Below, piece by piece: positions 1-12,323 of a DNA stretch of 64,000 bases. Below the pieces are notes generated by a model. The model made no database searches. It saw only the letters and a list, made by a program, of their open reading frames with translations, and was not told where the DNA came from. The stretch covers positions 9,841,899-9,905,898 of the forward strand of contig CP053152.1 of NCBI GenBank assembly GCA_014607495.2, read 5' to 3'. This DNA is from Carposina sasakii. Taxonomy: Eukaryota > Arthropoda > Insecta > Lepidoptera > Carposinidae. Both the position numbers and the translations under genes were made by a program. How positions within the stretch are numbered: the stretch's first letter is position 1; the number at the start of each line of letters is the position of its first letter.

Positions 1-49
1 GTTTTTGTATATCAAAGATCAACAAACATATATCACAAACTTTCGCGTT

Positions 50-74
50 TATATATATATATATATATATATAC
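50..74. repeat. (TA)n microsatellite
   Basis: About twelve alternating TA units are seen directly. The tract is short and has no evident function. Confidence 0.9.
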
Positions 75-94
75 GAAAGATATATAGTGAGGTC

Positions 95-160
95 ATTGGG
101 GGAGGCCTATGTTCAGCAGTGGTCTTCTCATGGCTGAATTGATGATAATGAAATAAATAG
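95..160 (+). mobile_element. LINE 3'-end fragment
   Basis: The stretch reads GGGGGAGGCCTATGTTCAGC and onward to a GATGATAATG tail. It matches by eye the 3' end at 18398-18545 and an inverted piece at 21281-21352. This GGAGGCCTATG-type end with a GATGAT tail is a familiar LINE terminus in Lepidoptera. The clade is not assigned. Confidence 0.6.
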
Positions 161-469
161 TACCTAAGTAACGGTTCCTTACCAAAGTTTTATAATCTGT
201 AGCCACTTCAGGCGCAGGTGGTAGAAGCAGATACAGGGGTGCACTTAGGCTAAATATAAATAATTCGTACTGTGATAGAACTAGCCTATAGCCAATATTA
301 ATTAAGCAATATAGAAAATAAAATATGGTCATTATGTATTACATTGAAGCTGTTATGAAAAAATAATAGAACTAATATAAATTATTAACATATATTTGTT
401 TGTGTAGTTTTTAAATTAGGGGCTATACTCGGATTATGGGCATTAGGTAGGTCGTAGGTATTAGGATAT
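161..469. other. Intergenic, nothing recognised
   Basis: AT-rich sequence with no supported gene or repeat. The open frame on the minus strand here has no recognisable protein signature and is probably chance. Confidence 0.5.
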
Positions 470-477
470 GTATAGTG

Positions 478-692
478 CAGGGGTTCCCAAACTTATTTTT
501 TCTACTGCTCACTTTGAGAATAAATTACCATTAAATTACCAATTACCAAGCGCCCATTTTTTCACCTACTTAAAAACTACTATAACTCCCAAGTCTCTAC
601 ACAACTCCCCAATTTTTTTTCTGGGTCTCTTACCGCCCTTTAGGCCTGCAGCGCCCATAAGGGGGCGTTATCGCCCACTTTGGGAAAGGCTG
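478..692. mobile_element. hAT-type MITE with 8-bp target duplication
   Basis: The 215-bp element starts CAGGGGTTCCCAAAC and ends TTTGGGAAAGGCTG, which are imperfect inverted repeats. It is flanked on both sides by the exact 8-mer GTATAGTG (470-477 and 693-700). An 8-bp duplication and CAG-type termini are the hallmark of hAT elements. It has no coding capacity; the open frame across it is incidental. Confidence 0.85.
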
Positions 693-700
693 GTATAGTG

Positions 701-1205
701 AATTCATTAATATTATTTATTTATATTTGGCTAGCCAATCATTTCTATGATTTTAAAACCTTGTCAAACGTCATTCTTTACTTGATTTTTACTACTTGGT
801 TCTTGAAAAGTTTTATACAAACGTCCTGACAGTGTAAAATTGTCGCGGCCTACGGAGGTAAGTCGTTCATATAATGTAATTCATCAAGATCATAAATTCA
901 TTTATTTTCCTTGCGAATGAGTAATGAGTGCGTCATGTTGATTTCACTGCTTGTCTATATTGAGGGTAATTGTTATGAAATAAATTGTTGGCACATTATT
1001 ACATCAAAGAATATCGGTGTTTTTATTATCTCCTCATGTGAGTACTAGTAAAGTACTAGAGAACGCAATTTATTTCATTATTATGTTCGCATGAAATATT
1101 TACAGGATAACAAAATAAAATGGACCCTACATAATAAAAACAATCAGCTACATAGGAACTCGTTTTGGAGAATATTATTTTGCTATTCTTAAGTATGACG
1201 TCTAA
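701..1205. other. Intergenic, nothing recognised
   Basis: No gene, RNA or clear repeat seen. Confidence 0.5.
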
Positions 1206-1400
1206 GTATGACGGCCGATTGGATTAGTTTGGCAGGGAACCTGCCTGCGACCATAGATCCTAGATTCGAATCCCGGTAGGTGCAAACATTAATATTATGA
1301 ATATCAATATTCGTTTCCTTTAGAAACCTTTAGACCTTAGAAATATTAGTGTGAGACTAGGTTAATTTATTGTGAAATGTGTATAATATTAATAATGTTG
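1206..1400 (+). mobile_element. Degenerate tRNA-derived SINE
   Basis: The head carries a tRNA-like box B region (TTCGAATCCCGGTAGGTGCA). The body matches the better preserved copy at 32403-32640, including the AGTGTGAGACTAGGTTAAT stretch near the 3' end. It is older and more mutated than that copy. An 11-bp direct repeat TAAGTATGACG lies at its left edge. Confidence 0.7.
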
Positions 1401-2350
1401 TTTGATGAAAAACGCTGTTATTACAATATCAAACCCGGTTTCCATTAATTTTTTTTCTATATTTTAAGAAATTTTGAAAATCTATGGTCACAATTCTTTT
1501 ACTATAGAATGTATAATATTATGTAGTACCTATATTTATTTATTTTAAGGTGGTCAAAAAAAGTTTTACATCATGTAAATTAAGAAATAGAATATTGTTA
1601 TTATTTAATAAAATTATATTTACCAGTGACCTAAAAAAAGAACAACAGAAATATGTTACAAGTGTCCAAACACACATTCATTTCGGTATTCTGTATAAAA
1701 TCGATGCCAATATTTATGTTAATAACTTTCTAAATTTATTCGACTAGTATTTTAATGTGGCTACTACAGAACTAAGGCAGACCCGCGACGTGCGCTGCGG
1801 TATAGTATTTGAATATCATATTAGAATTACCACATCAACTGGTTTGTATACGGCTATTATAACCCACAGAATGTTTACATATACAACATATACGTACCAC
1901 GTCTTAGGAAATATGTGGATTTTATTTTAATAGTCGACTAGTGATTTATCTATTTTCTAACTTAAATAGATTTCTTTAACACTTTTTGCGGGCCATCGCG
2001 GGTCAGCTGCTGTTGCTAGGACCGTATTTAGTTACATGTAAAACATACATTTATTGAACCTGCCCCAACATTACGAGGTTACATCAACTCGACTCGTGTA
2101 TGGGTTCTTGTACAAGTGAGTACTTTTAACTTGTTTCTTTGCCTGTTAAGCAAGTAACTTTCTAATATCTCATGAAAATTATTTCGAAATCGATGACATG
2201 TAGATATTATTAGTTTTTTTAAATAATTTCCAAAACACACAATATAATCCAAATCTTTCTAAAATAAATATTAATATTCTAGGCTACTCTATTTGTATGT
2301 ATCTTAGGTTCGATTAGGTTTTCTAATTTTATTTGAAATAAAAGCTTTTT
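1401..2350. other. Intergenic, nothing recognised
   Basis: AT-rich sequence. The 65-residue open frame at 1550-1747 has no family signature and biased AT-rich composition, so it is not called. Confidence 0.5.
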
Positions 2351-2760
2351 AACTTACCTTAACTTTCAGCTCGAATTCGCTTAACTCCAGTATCTAAGAT
2401 TAAAACAACTTCACTTTTGCACTACAGTAAAAAAAGTCCTTTACGGAACACGGAAACCGTACAAAGGTTCACACGGAAGGTGGGGGCCAAACTCGCGATG
2501 TTCGAATTTTATTTCTTTTTTTATGTGACTACGATATTTATTTTATCGCGAGAGGATGTACGCAAGCTATCGGCGTGAAGGCAGCGCGTGCACTGACTCG
2601 GTCGCGCCGTGGAAGCGCGGCCAGCCAGACTGCCCCGCGCGTGCTCCCGAGTCCGGACCTGTTTGCCGCACTTAGACCATACACCTGCAAGTGAATGCAC
2701 TCGCTACGTACGAAATTACGCGACGCTCTATGAGATCGATTAGTCGGCCTATCTTATCTG
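2351..2760 (-). promoter_or_regulatory. GC-rich block, possible promoter and non-coding first exon (minus strand)
   Basis: A strongly GC- and CpG-rich stretch (about 2560-2720) stands out from AT-rich surroundings. On the minus strand it holds an arthropod initiator-like TCAGT (2596-2592). About 240 bp downstream is a consensus splice donor AAG/GTAAGT, with the exon side ending at 2357. This would fit a 5' UTR exon at about 2357-2594 of a gene whose coding part lies left of the window. No coding sequence is seen here, so the call is inference. Confidence 0.3.
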
Positions 2761-5700
2761 ATACTTCCTTTAACTTTGTCTTTTTTTATCACTGCGAAAA
2801 CACGTACCTACATGCAACAATTAACCGCGATTTCTAATAATGTTTGCGCATTATTAATATTTTGCTTAGAAATTTTTTAAATAATTTTTACCTATTTTCC
2901 ATATTAAATTTTTAAAAGTCTAAATGTGTTTAAAATACTATCATTGATATTAACAAATACTACCTACCTACCAATTATTTGTTAAAAGCAATGACAATTA
3001 GTACGTAGTATGTATATCCAAATTAATAATAAAATTTTAAAAAATATACAATTTTTAATTTTTAATAATTACTGAAAAACTAAAACATAATCTGCACCAA
3101 ATCAACCGTACATTCCCTAAAGTTGCCCAAAACTTTATTGAGTATTCCAAAAAAATTAGCTTAAAAGCTTTTTATGTCATTCGCGTATTTTCAAACTACA
3201 CACTGACTAAAGCCTGTGGACAAAAGCACCTCTAGAGGGAAATCGCGCTAAACGACAACGAATGTGATTATAGGATACCAAAATACTTTTTATTGTAGTC
3301 GCCTCTGAACACCCAGGTGATTATAGTCGCGGGTGATCATTGGATACTAAAGAGTCGCCAGGTGATATCACACAGGTGGGATCATATTGGAATAGACCGT
3401 TTACACGACAATATACTTTACAACTGAACATTTTTGGTAACCTATTGTTTATATTGGTTTAGCTTTGCTTTGGCTGTGTCCATTTAACAGCGTTTTTTTG
3501 TTTATTTTTTTACGTCTTTCGTTGTCAACATTTATAGCGATACGAAATAACGTTTTTGTTTGTAGTTAAGTTTTTTGGTAAATACGTTCAACAATAGCGC
3601 GATTCATGGCCCCATTTCTTAAAAGGAGAAAACATTTCGAGCAGGAAATCTTCCTGAGTCATCAAGACGCTGAACATTTTCAACATTAGTCGAACACTAT
3701 TACGGTCGCAATCAAATGATTCGTCATAAGTTCTTCAATGTAATAGAATAAGATTTTATTAGCACAGTAGCGTAATCAAATTGATTATTTATTACTGTGC
3801 GCTGGACCACACATTTTGCTGTTTACTCAAGTACCGTTCCAATATACATTACCCTTTTGACACACATTAATATAAGTTAGTTAGTTGGTAGGTACTGCGC
3901 TTTTGAGACTAGAAGAAAAACAGAGTACCTACTAAGGCTACAGAAGAGGTACCAATTATAACAATATCAAAATAATTGATTGCGTTAGAGATGTATTTGA
4001 TGAAGCTAATATAGCATATTAAGGTCTATAGCAAAGAATATAAATACCTGCTTATTCTCTTGTCTATATAGATATCTAAGTAGTAGTCAAGAAGTCTATA
4101 CTAGGGTTCTATATTATGTAGTATAGTTATAGTAAGTAACATATTAACAATCATTCTTCCTGCCCTTATCTCTTTATTTTTAGGGTCGGTGCAATATGAT
4201 TTCCTTCGTTCATATTGCTTATTCATATTTCCAAGGATTTGGTGTTTGCTTTAGGTACGGGATCAGCTGCCAACCTGATGCCAACTTTGATCGGGTATCA
4301 ATACATATAACAATACACTAGATCGAAATACTTTCTTTTTCAAAACACAATGTTCTAATACCTGCTGTCAACATACTTATTGTCGAAACAAGTAGGTAGG
4401 TAATATTCCAATGTCAAACAAGTTCCCCAATGTTAGGGCCTTATTACTTGTAGGTCAAGATTAAAGTGCCTACATAATTTAGAATGTAAGAATTTTAAGA
4501 ATCATTACCGGTATCAAAAAATACACTTGATCAAAATTTAATATTAACTTTCATCCCATGTCTTGTAGGCGAATCCACTTCAGGAAGAAATTATATCATA
4601 ATATATATGTAATTTTTACTATTTAATATTTACTTAATATAATATCATTACAAAATTAAATCAAGTCTTATAATGGTGTCCTAAAAAGATAGAATTTTGT
4701 TAAATTTGTGTAAAAAGTTAAATACGTCAACTGAGATAAGAAAGCCGGCGACCTTCCTAGTAGAACACTCCATCAGTAGGCCAAGATGTATATAGTATAA
4801 TATCTATACCATTTACAAGTTAACTTATTCTTGAAAGGCAAAAATACGCATTTAAATCCTGCGTAAACGAAATATTTACCAGTTAATTTACGTTCCATTT
4901 CTCGGAAATCTCGTAGCAGTGCTACGAAAAATCTGTAGTAATATTAACACTTCATTTTCACGTGAATCGCTTCGGAAAATTATTTTAGTGTTAGTGTTAA
5001 AATTATTTATTGTGTTTGGGTATCATTAAGTAAGTAATGAAATACTTAGAACGTGCCTAACCTAGCTTTAATTAACTTTCCATGCATGCCCAATATACGC
5101 AAGACAAATTATTAACCAGTAATTAGCGTCACATTTCCATTTAATACCTGCATTAAGCCTTTCATTATACGCTATACCTTGTGTAGAGATTATGGTTTTA
5201 TGGACATCAGTACAAGCTGCTTTTAATTATTATCTCGATACAGAAGTGATAATGGCTCGATAATGTTTCTCTGTCAAACTGCTCATAAAACAACAAATGT
5301 TGAAAACTTTTTAAAACGCCGCGCCATAAATGTTTGGAACCTTTACGCCTGTTTCGGAAAACTGTTTTTAAATAAAGCAATTTTCACATCTTTGTCTGAA
5401 TTTATTCAAGCGTTACTATTCTTTAAACAGAATTTATTTTATTGTACTCACTTGTTTTGCTGCAAAGTTTGTGATGTGTGCAAACTTTTTCATTCTGTCC
5501 GTTTTATTGTAAGCTTGGAGCTATATCTTCGTTTATGCACATTCATACCTACTCCGTCTTTCAGAATATTACTAATATATTACTTACCTACTCAGAATAT
5601 AGCGTACTATAACTTGTAGGCTATATTTGATTACCATGCAATATTTAGTCCACGTACAAGTGGATGAGCACTTGATCTCTCTTATCGATTGTAGTAGCTT

Positions 5701-5982
5701 AATACTTATTTATAAAGTATCGATGACTGATCGATGAATATACAAATCTATTTATGTCTTTGAATAGTATTTTCAAGATGAATATTGATCATTATACTTC
5801 TATTCCATTAGTAACCATTTGCTAAAGATTTTGTAGCTACTCTATTACTCATATAAGTATGTAGGTACTATAAGTATAGTAAGACGGGGTTATTTAGGAA
5901 ACTGAATAAAAACATTAAACGGTGTTAGAATAAGGACGATACTGACGTCTTCGTCGTTTGGTGTTATGATTTAAAGGATTCT
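2761..5982. other. Intergenic or intronic, nothing recognised
   Basis: AT-rich, with no supported coding region. If the promoter call at 2351-2760 is right, this is upstream sequence of that gene. The 118-residue open frame at 5263-5619 is rich in Phe, Leu and Tyr as expected of random AT-rich DNA and has no domain I recognise. Confidence 0.5.
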
Positions 5983-6103
5983 AAGGGCTTAGTGCGAGTT
6001 CGAAGCAGGCAACCCACATTATGACGTGGGACAACAACGGCATCACGTGATTGGATCGATTGGATGGATAACTCTTCGAATTGAAAACTCGCCCTAAGCC
6101 CTC
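5983..6103. mobile_element. Small foldback MITE
   Basis: The left end AGGGCTTAGTGCGAGTTC pairs with the right end, which reads AGGGCTTAGGGCGAGTTTTC on the other strand. The element is about 120 bp and non-coding. No clean target duplication was found. Confidence 0.6.
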
Positions 6104-6916
6104 TGTAATAAAATGAAGTATAGTTTGTCTTTGTCCTTAAATCCTATCGATCATTCATCAAACCCTCCTGTGTATGAAATGTTGAAGTGTTATTACTCGG
6201 TTTGATGTACGTTGAGATTGACTACATAATAATGGTAATAAATAATAATACATTTATCATGTATTATCCACAATAATCTACATTGTTAAACTGACCTGTT
6301 GCATGTAATTATTTGTAACTACTATACTGTCATTTAAGTATAAAAACGTATTACTAATGAACAATATGAATGATTTATTTATTTAAATGTAAGGTGTATA
6401 TTTAATATTCTTTTAATCCTTTAAGTTTAGTTAGAAATACTGTAAACCATAGGTCCATACAGCATTCTTATAGTAAATGTAAGTTGGTAAGGGTGAAAGT
6501 TTGGTAACTGTCTGTTTTCTTGGAAAAAAGGTTGGACTGAGTTAAATAGTGAAAATTATTGTCATTTTTCTTTCAGTAACGAGTACACAAACGAATTCAC
6601 GGAGAACAGCTAGTACCTATACACTTATCATACCGCTCTAGTCAATCCAATCTACAAGCAGGAGTGCAATTACAGATACAGGTGATTTCTATTATCTACG
6701 CGTTCGTAAATTGCATAATTCCTACTTTTGCCCCCGTATAAGTACGTATTATACTACGTACCTACGCTACGGTTTTGCGTCAACAGCTTGTAATAAAATG
6801 TAATTTAAAATAACAAGCCAACTGCGCTGCGTGCACCAATTTAATAGTTCCGTAGTACATAAAAGTTCCTGTACTTAGTATATTACTTATAAGTAGGAAA
6901 TGGTATATTTTTATAC
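6104..6916. other. Intergenic, nothing recognised
   Basis: No gene or clear repeat seen. Confidence 0.5.
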
Positions 6917-6918
6917 TA

Positions 6919-8277
6919 GGTATAGGGTAAAGATTGGCTTATCGGTGATATATGGTAATATAGTGACAAATTTGGTTTTGACTGCCTCTGTAATGCCCAG
7001 CGTACCGTACGCGCTTTTAAAGTGTAATATGGTATACCCCCGACCTCACCCCTTAGCTAGCCACCGGACACGACGTTCAATGTACGTCATTTTCGCGCCC
7101 AGCCAACTTCGTTGTGGAGAATCCGGAGCAAAATAGGTACGTTTATATCACTATATTACTGTCGACACTTGTTTGTTGTTTTAAATTGTATTTTCTACAC
7201 GGTATTCGTGAATTTCGGTTATAATATAGTACTATAGCCGTCGTAAAAGGCCATATAAAAATTATATGCCTATGTCTTACAAGTGTGAATCTAGGAGCTT
7301 ATGAATTTGATGTTTTTTTCTTACAGAAACGCTTCAGCGGGGCGTAAGCCTCGACAAATGAAAGGAAGAAATCATCGCGATTATGATTTGTCTTCACTTA
7401 GAGCTGCTGTCAGATAATTGGTCTATTTTCAAAGCATCTATGGCATACCATGGACCCCTTTAAAAATGCACGTGAGTAATGAAAATGAAGATCCTTCTTC
7501 AATTTCTATACCAAAGCTGGGAAGACTATTAACATTCCCTAAGGACATTAAATATTGATTAGTCTCATACATCATTTCAAGAAATTGGATTTGGGTTAAG
7601 TGTGACTGATATTAAGCGTATCGGTTATGCATTAGCTCTCAAAACTGGCCAAGTATATCAGTTCAACGATGCAAAGGGTAAAGCCGGGCCTTATTGGTGG
7701 TAGTCTTTTAAACAAAGTTATGGCCTTTCGCTGCACACTCCAGAGAAGCTTGCCGCTTGCCTTGCACATAAAACAAAAGAGGATCTGAACGTTCGTCACG
7801 CAGATACAAAAGACCTTGCTCACAAAAAAGCGCAAAGTATGCGGAGGCTATTACTCTCAAGATATAGCCCACAAAAATGGTGCTGTTTGATTTGAATGTA
7901 TGGAATGTGCAAAATGGTATCACCAGGAATACGTGAATTGCTATTCACCGCAATTTCTATGTGAAAACTATGACGTTGGTAATTATTCAGCCGATGATGA
8001 CGATGAATAAGCCCCAGAATAGATTATCACAACATTGCCAATAAGGTATCACAATATTACCTTATTGTCACCATATTACTACGTATTCAGGAGAGATTTA
8101 TAATGACTGATTAAGACACAATTAAAGGGATTGATTATAATAACTATAGCCAAATTACAGGCTTTAAAGGTTTAAGTTACTATTTTTTAAATATCTATTA
8201 TAATAAAAGTTCATTTGGAATCAAAATTTTCATTTTTATCCTTATTATCGCTATATAGCCAACCTTTACCCTATACC
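6919..8277 (+). mobile_element. Relic pogo-like DNA transposon
   Basis: The inverted ends GGTATAGGGTAAAG (6919-6932) and CTTTACCCTATACC (8264-8277) match for 14 bases, with weaker pairing further in (ATTGGCT against GTTGGCT). TA lies immediately left, and TTA immediately right, which fits a TA-target superfamily apart from one base. The interior holds the decayed transposase at 7358-8010. At about 1.36 kb it is shorter than typical intact pogo elements, so internal deletions are likely. Confidence 0.65.
7358..8010 (+). pseudogene. Decayed pogo/Tigger-type transposase (HTH-psq, CENP-B-like region, zinc finger)
   Basis: The fragments come in the order expected of pogo-family proteins. First is a Pipsqueak-type helix-turn-helix (YDLSSLRAAV, then YGIPWTPLKMHV). 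Next is the DNA-binding region with GFGLSVTDIKRIGYALA, FNDAKGKAGPYWW and YGLSLHTPEKLAA. Last is a PHD-like or zinc-ribbon tail FECMECAKWYHQEY and FLCENYD, followed by an acidic DDDDE end and a stop at 8010. The reading frame shifts at least once (near 7550), and stops interrupt it in the psq segment, after the two Trp of the CENP-B-like part, and just before the finger. Two positions of the finger that are normally Cys are Tyr. The DDE catalytic core is not visible. Family assignment rests on motif order and spacing read by eye. Confidence 0.6.
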
Positions 8278-11200
8278 TTAGTTATTTAAGTTTTTTTTAA
8301 AACATATCTCAGGGTTCCATTGTAAACGGCAAAAGACAGACTTTTTATGAGCAAAATTTTTATAAAATTTTGAAGAATGTATTCTGCAAGTAATTCGTTT
8401 ATCTAATTCCTATGTCAGCAGTTTCACCTTTATTAAGCTTTCGTTGGAGCTTTTATCAGAACTACGAACCGATATTAAGTTGGCCTGAAATAATGGAGGC
8501 AGCTGAAGAATACGACGATGTCTCATACGAGTAATATCCCACCTGCAATAGGAATCTGATTTCTCTAAGAATTTCATTCATCTCCTATCGATAAATTCAG
8601 TTGTCTCATTAATTGCCGGCTGCAATCCGCCCTCTTGCACTTTTTCCTGACGACCGAACCCTAAAAATTATGCAGCAACTAAATGGACAATTATGTAGTA
8701 AAATGTTGTTTATTCACAGGTATCTCGACAAGGCATGTAATTTCCCGTGTTTCTATCTAATGTGATCGGCGCGACACGGCGCCAAGCCAGCGGCATCTCG
8801 TAAAGGACATTTATTCTAATAACCACGCTAACAACCGACCACTGAACACGACATTTCTCGACCATTATAACAGCTTATAAATTATTGAATAAATTCTAAT
8901 TATGGGTATCTATCGTATCAATTAATCAGAGGTACCTACGAGCAGTTTTTGCGGCGCGCGACGCGTGCAGGAATGTATATGAAAAAGACAAAGTAGGTAC
9001 TGACAGATATATGTACCCAATGTACATAATAGGTAGATATACCTGGTTATCTACTTGCCTTCAAGGACGGAAGAGCACGTACATTTTTTATACAAGACCG
9101 ATGTGCTTGCTTTATAACGTACCTACCTACCCACTCCTCTAATTCTGATTACAATGGATTGGCTGTGATTAATTTCAATCCACAATAATGTAGGTATACT
9201 ATGCTGATAATATAAAAATTACTATAATACATATACAAGGCGGAAAATTTTAGAATTTTTATGCGAAAATTTACACTGGTTTTCATCTTAGAATCATGGT
9301 CTGAAGTCACCATATCAATATTTGCCTGGCCGTCACAAACACCCTGTATAAATGATCGTTATTCATTATAATAAGGATCATTTATATATTATAGTAGTTT
9401 TTATATTGCCAGCAGACTGTTTTCCCTAATTTGTGAACTATCACAACATTCTTTAACATATAAGTAATTTTAAAAGCTATTGTTTATTGGTTATAGGTAT
9501 ATATTCCGTAGATATCTAGGTATGAAAGAGGAAAATTTTATTATTACGTAAAAATAAGTGATGGGTCCGGGCCATTAGCCGAGTATACCATCAAGTAAGG
9601 ATTTATTGAGACAGTTCGCTTTCTTTTCATGTTAAGTATATAATAAATATGTACAAAAAAAAAGCTAGCGGTCAAGGTATAAGCTTTTGTTTTACAGTCA
9701 AAAATTGTATATATTGTAGCTAAGCATAGCATTTGTTTTTCAGCAAATAAATCTAGGTAGGTATATCCTTCCACACCTCAGGTATCTTAGGTTATCCAAA
9801 CATAGATATATACCTAAGGTAGTGTTTATAATGAATTCAATCCAGTCATATAGATTTTATCAGGGCGTTTTATTTTTAATTACTCAATAAACCAGGCCCT
9901 ATTTGTGGAAAATTACATGAGAATAAATAACTTACGAACGGGGTTATCGTGCGTCGGACTTGCGAACTGGACAATAAAATAGGCATAATATCGTCAATGT
10001 TTGGTCCTACTTGTTACTTAAATCAAATTTAATACAATATTTGGTTCATTACTAAGGTACTTGCGGTAAACAAGAGCCAGCTTAATTCAAACTTGATTAA
10101 ATTGTAAAATAAAAAATAAAATAACAGAATAAATACACATTAATAATAATTAAGATTTTCTTTATCTAGAACAGTAGAAAATTTTGTTTCTTATATAACA
10201 ATTGTCGTAAAAATAAATGTTTTTTAAAACCTTAGCAATGGCCTATAATAAACCTAGGTAGTATAATAAAGGCCATAAATTGTTTTAGTAATTAAAAGAG
10301 TCACGGCAATTAAAACTCAGTATTCTAGTTTTACCTACGTTCAATTATTATTTTCGAATTGAATCACAATTTAGCTACGAAGAATTAAAGGAAAAAACAA
10401 TAGTGGACCTTAATAACCGTATTGAACATAAAAATCTAAATATATAAAAATATATGTGAATAATCTTATGTTTTTGAATAAAGCATTCTTTATTCTTAAC
10501 AATTTTAAACAAAATAAATGAAATAATAATTACAAAAAAATATAGGTGGCCCTAGTTACACATTATATCTCGTTTTAGAAGACATTCTATATGTGTTAAC
10601 TAAAAAATAAATCAGCTAATCTTAGATATTAAATTATAGTATTTACCTATACTAGTAATTACATTTTTCCTGAGAAAAAAAAACTAATTATTAAAAATAT
10701 TAATATTTCACCAAATTTACGAAATATCATATAACTGCTAATAAATAATTGGAGCTACTTAATAATGTTAATTCGCAAAATAACTTGTTTTAAAATTACG
10801 GTATCCAGTGCAGTTACAAATTCGTTTTATAAATGATTACGACGTTATGAACACAACGTCAGGTCTACTACACTAAACGTTGATTAGTAAACTTTATCAA
10901 ATCTCTTGTCACACGTTAAACTTTTTACAAATAACGGGCCTGAAATTCCAACCTTAAGTTACTTCTCGGAACATCGAAGGTACTTTTTATAGCAGGAAAA
11001 TATCTCTTTCCCGAGAAAAATTTAGTATTGCCTAAGATCTCATCCCCTTTATTTGAAAGCTCCCCAATTCCCTCAATTACTACGCAAGATTTTCCATAAT
11101 AAAAGTGTTAATTAACCTATGTGTCTAAAACAAACAATTCGGTAGAAATAAACATGGAGCATAATTTAAGGCTGCTAGAATATCACAAGGCTCTGTGTTA

Positions 11201-11479
11201 ATAATAAAAGATAATTACTAGGAAAGGATAAGGACTTAATGTATTCTCAGTGCATGCGCGTGAGACGTGCAACGAATGGCACAGATCAGCCGCTAGTTGT
11301 TGCTAATGACATCAATTTCGCAAAACTTACAAGTTCATTACTGCCCGTAATTCATACTGTGGCAGAATAAGTAAGTTTCCTGCTTTATTAACTTATCTGG
11401 GCAGAATGACTGAAATAAATATGTTTAAGTATGGATAGTTAGTAGAAGAAGAATAAAAGTTAGCTACTTACCATCAGTT
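8278..11479. other. Intergenic; one element end near 9300-9357
   Basis: No gene is supported. At 9300-9357 a stretch ending ACACCCTGTATAA resembles the right end of the ACAGGGTGT-ended element class seen at 16861-17015. The rest is AT-rich and unrecognised. Confidence 0.45.
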
Positions 11480-11805
11480 CACTCAATTGACGATTACGCT
11501 TACGCCATTGAGGAACAAGAGATCTTATGCTAAATGACATGTGTTCTCTCTATGCTGCTCTGGGAGTGAAAAAAAAACGTATGATACTACAGCTGCCTCT
11601 CTTCCCGGGCACACTGTACAAGTCAGTAGAGGGACAAGAGGGTCTTGGTGTTTTGTGAGCGATGGGCTGACCACCTGTCACTACTAACCGAACTTGTACA
11701 TCTCAACTATACCCTCAAAATTGGTCAGAAGTGGCACCATGTGGTTCTATCGACCCTTGGTGCTCTGCCTATCCCGTAAGCGATAAAGGCGTGATTATAT
11801 GTATG
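11480..11805 (-). repeat. Dispersed repeat, copy 1 (inverted to 18722-18965)
   Basis: Shared blocks in reverse orientation with 18722-18965 include GACCCTCTTGTCCCTCTACT, TGACCAATTTT and AATCACGCCTTTATC. The family is unassigned; LINE 3' sequence is possible. Confidence 0.7.
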
Positions 11806-12098
11806 TATGTATATATGCTAAGTAATACCTAGTTGGAACACATGAATAAAGAAATAAGACATGAAAGGTCAAGTTATTTGGTATACCTACCTATATTGCT
11901 TTTTTTAGCGGACGACGATTCCGCAGAAAGGGGAATTTCGTTTCAGCATTGCTCCCGTGTGATGCACTCTATTTATAAAATCTATATGAAAATCAGACGT
12001 AGTTTTAGAGACCAATCCCGGATACATAGCGATAGACAGACAGCGGAAAACGTCTTTGTTTTACAATATGTAGTGAAAACGAGAAGGCCAAAAAATAA

Positions 12099-12323
12099 AG
12101 GCTCGAGCAGACCGGATGCGTGTGCGTGCACGTAAGCGTAGACGTGCACGTACCTCTGAGTTGTAATGTATGGAACTGTATAGGCACAGGCAGACCGGAT
12201 GCGTATGCGTAGACGTAAGCATAGACGTCAAGCGGTGACAGTTCTATACATTAAACTCAGAGGTACTCGTACGTGTACGTCTCCGCTTACGTGCACGCAT
12301 ACGCATCCGGTGTGCTCGAGCCT
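12099..12323. mobile_element. Foldback MITE with TAA target duplication (PIF/Harbinger-like)
   Basis: Arms of about 83 bp (12099-12181 and 12240-12323) are near-perfect inverted repeats ending AGGCTCGAGC and GCTCGAGCCT. TAA flanks both sides (12096-12098 and 12324-12326). A third partial copy of the arm motif (ACCGGATGCGTATGCG) sits in the loop. A 3-bp TAA or TTA duplication is typical of PIF/Harbinger MITEs; superfamily placement rests on that alone. The arms are rich in ACGT, GCGT and CpG, unlike their surroundings. Confidence 0.75.

Noticed and set aside
5263..5619. 118-residue open frame
   Set aside because: Composition is that of translated AT-rich DNA and there is no domain, splice structure or start context to support it.
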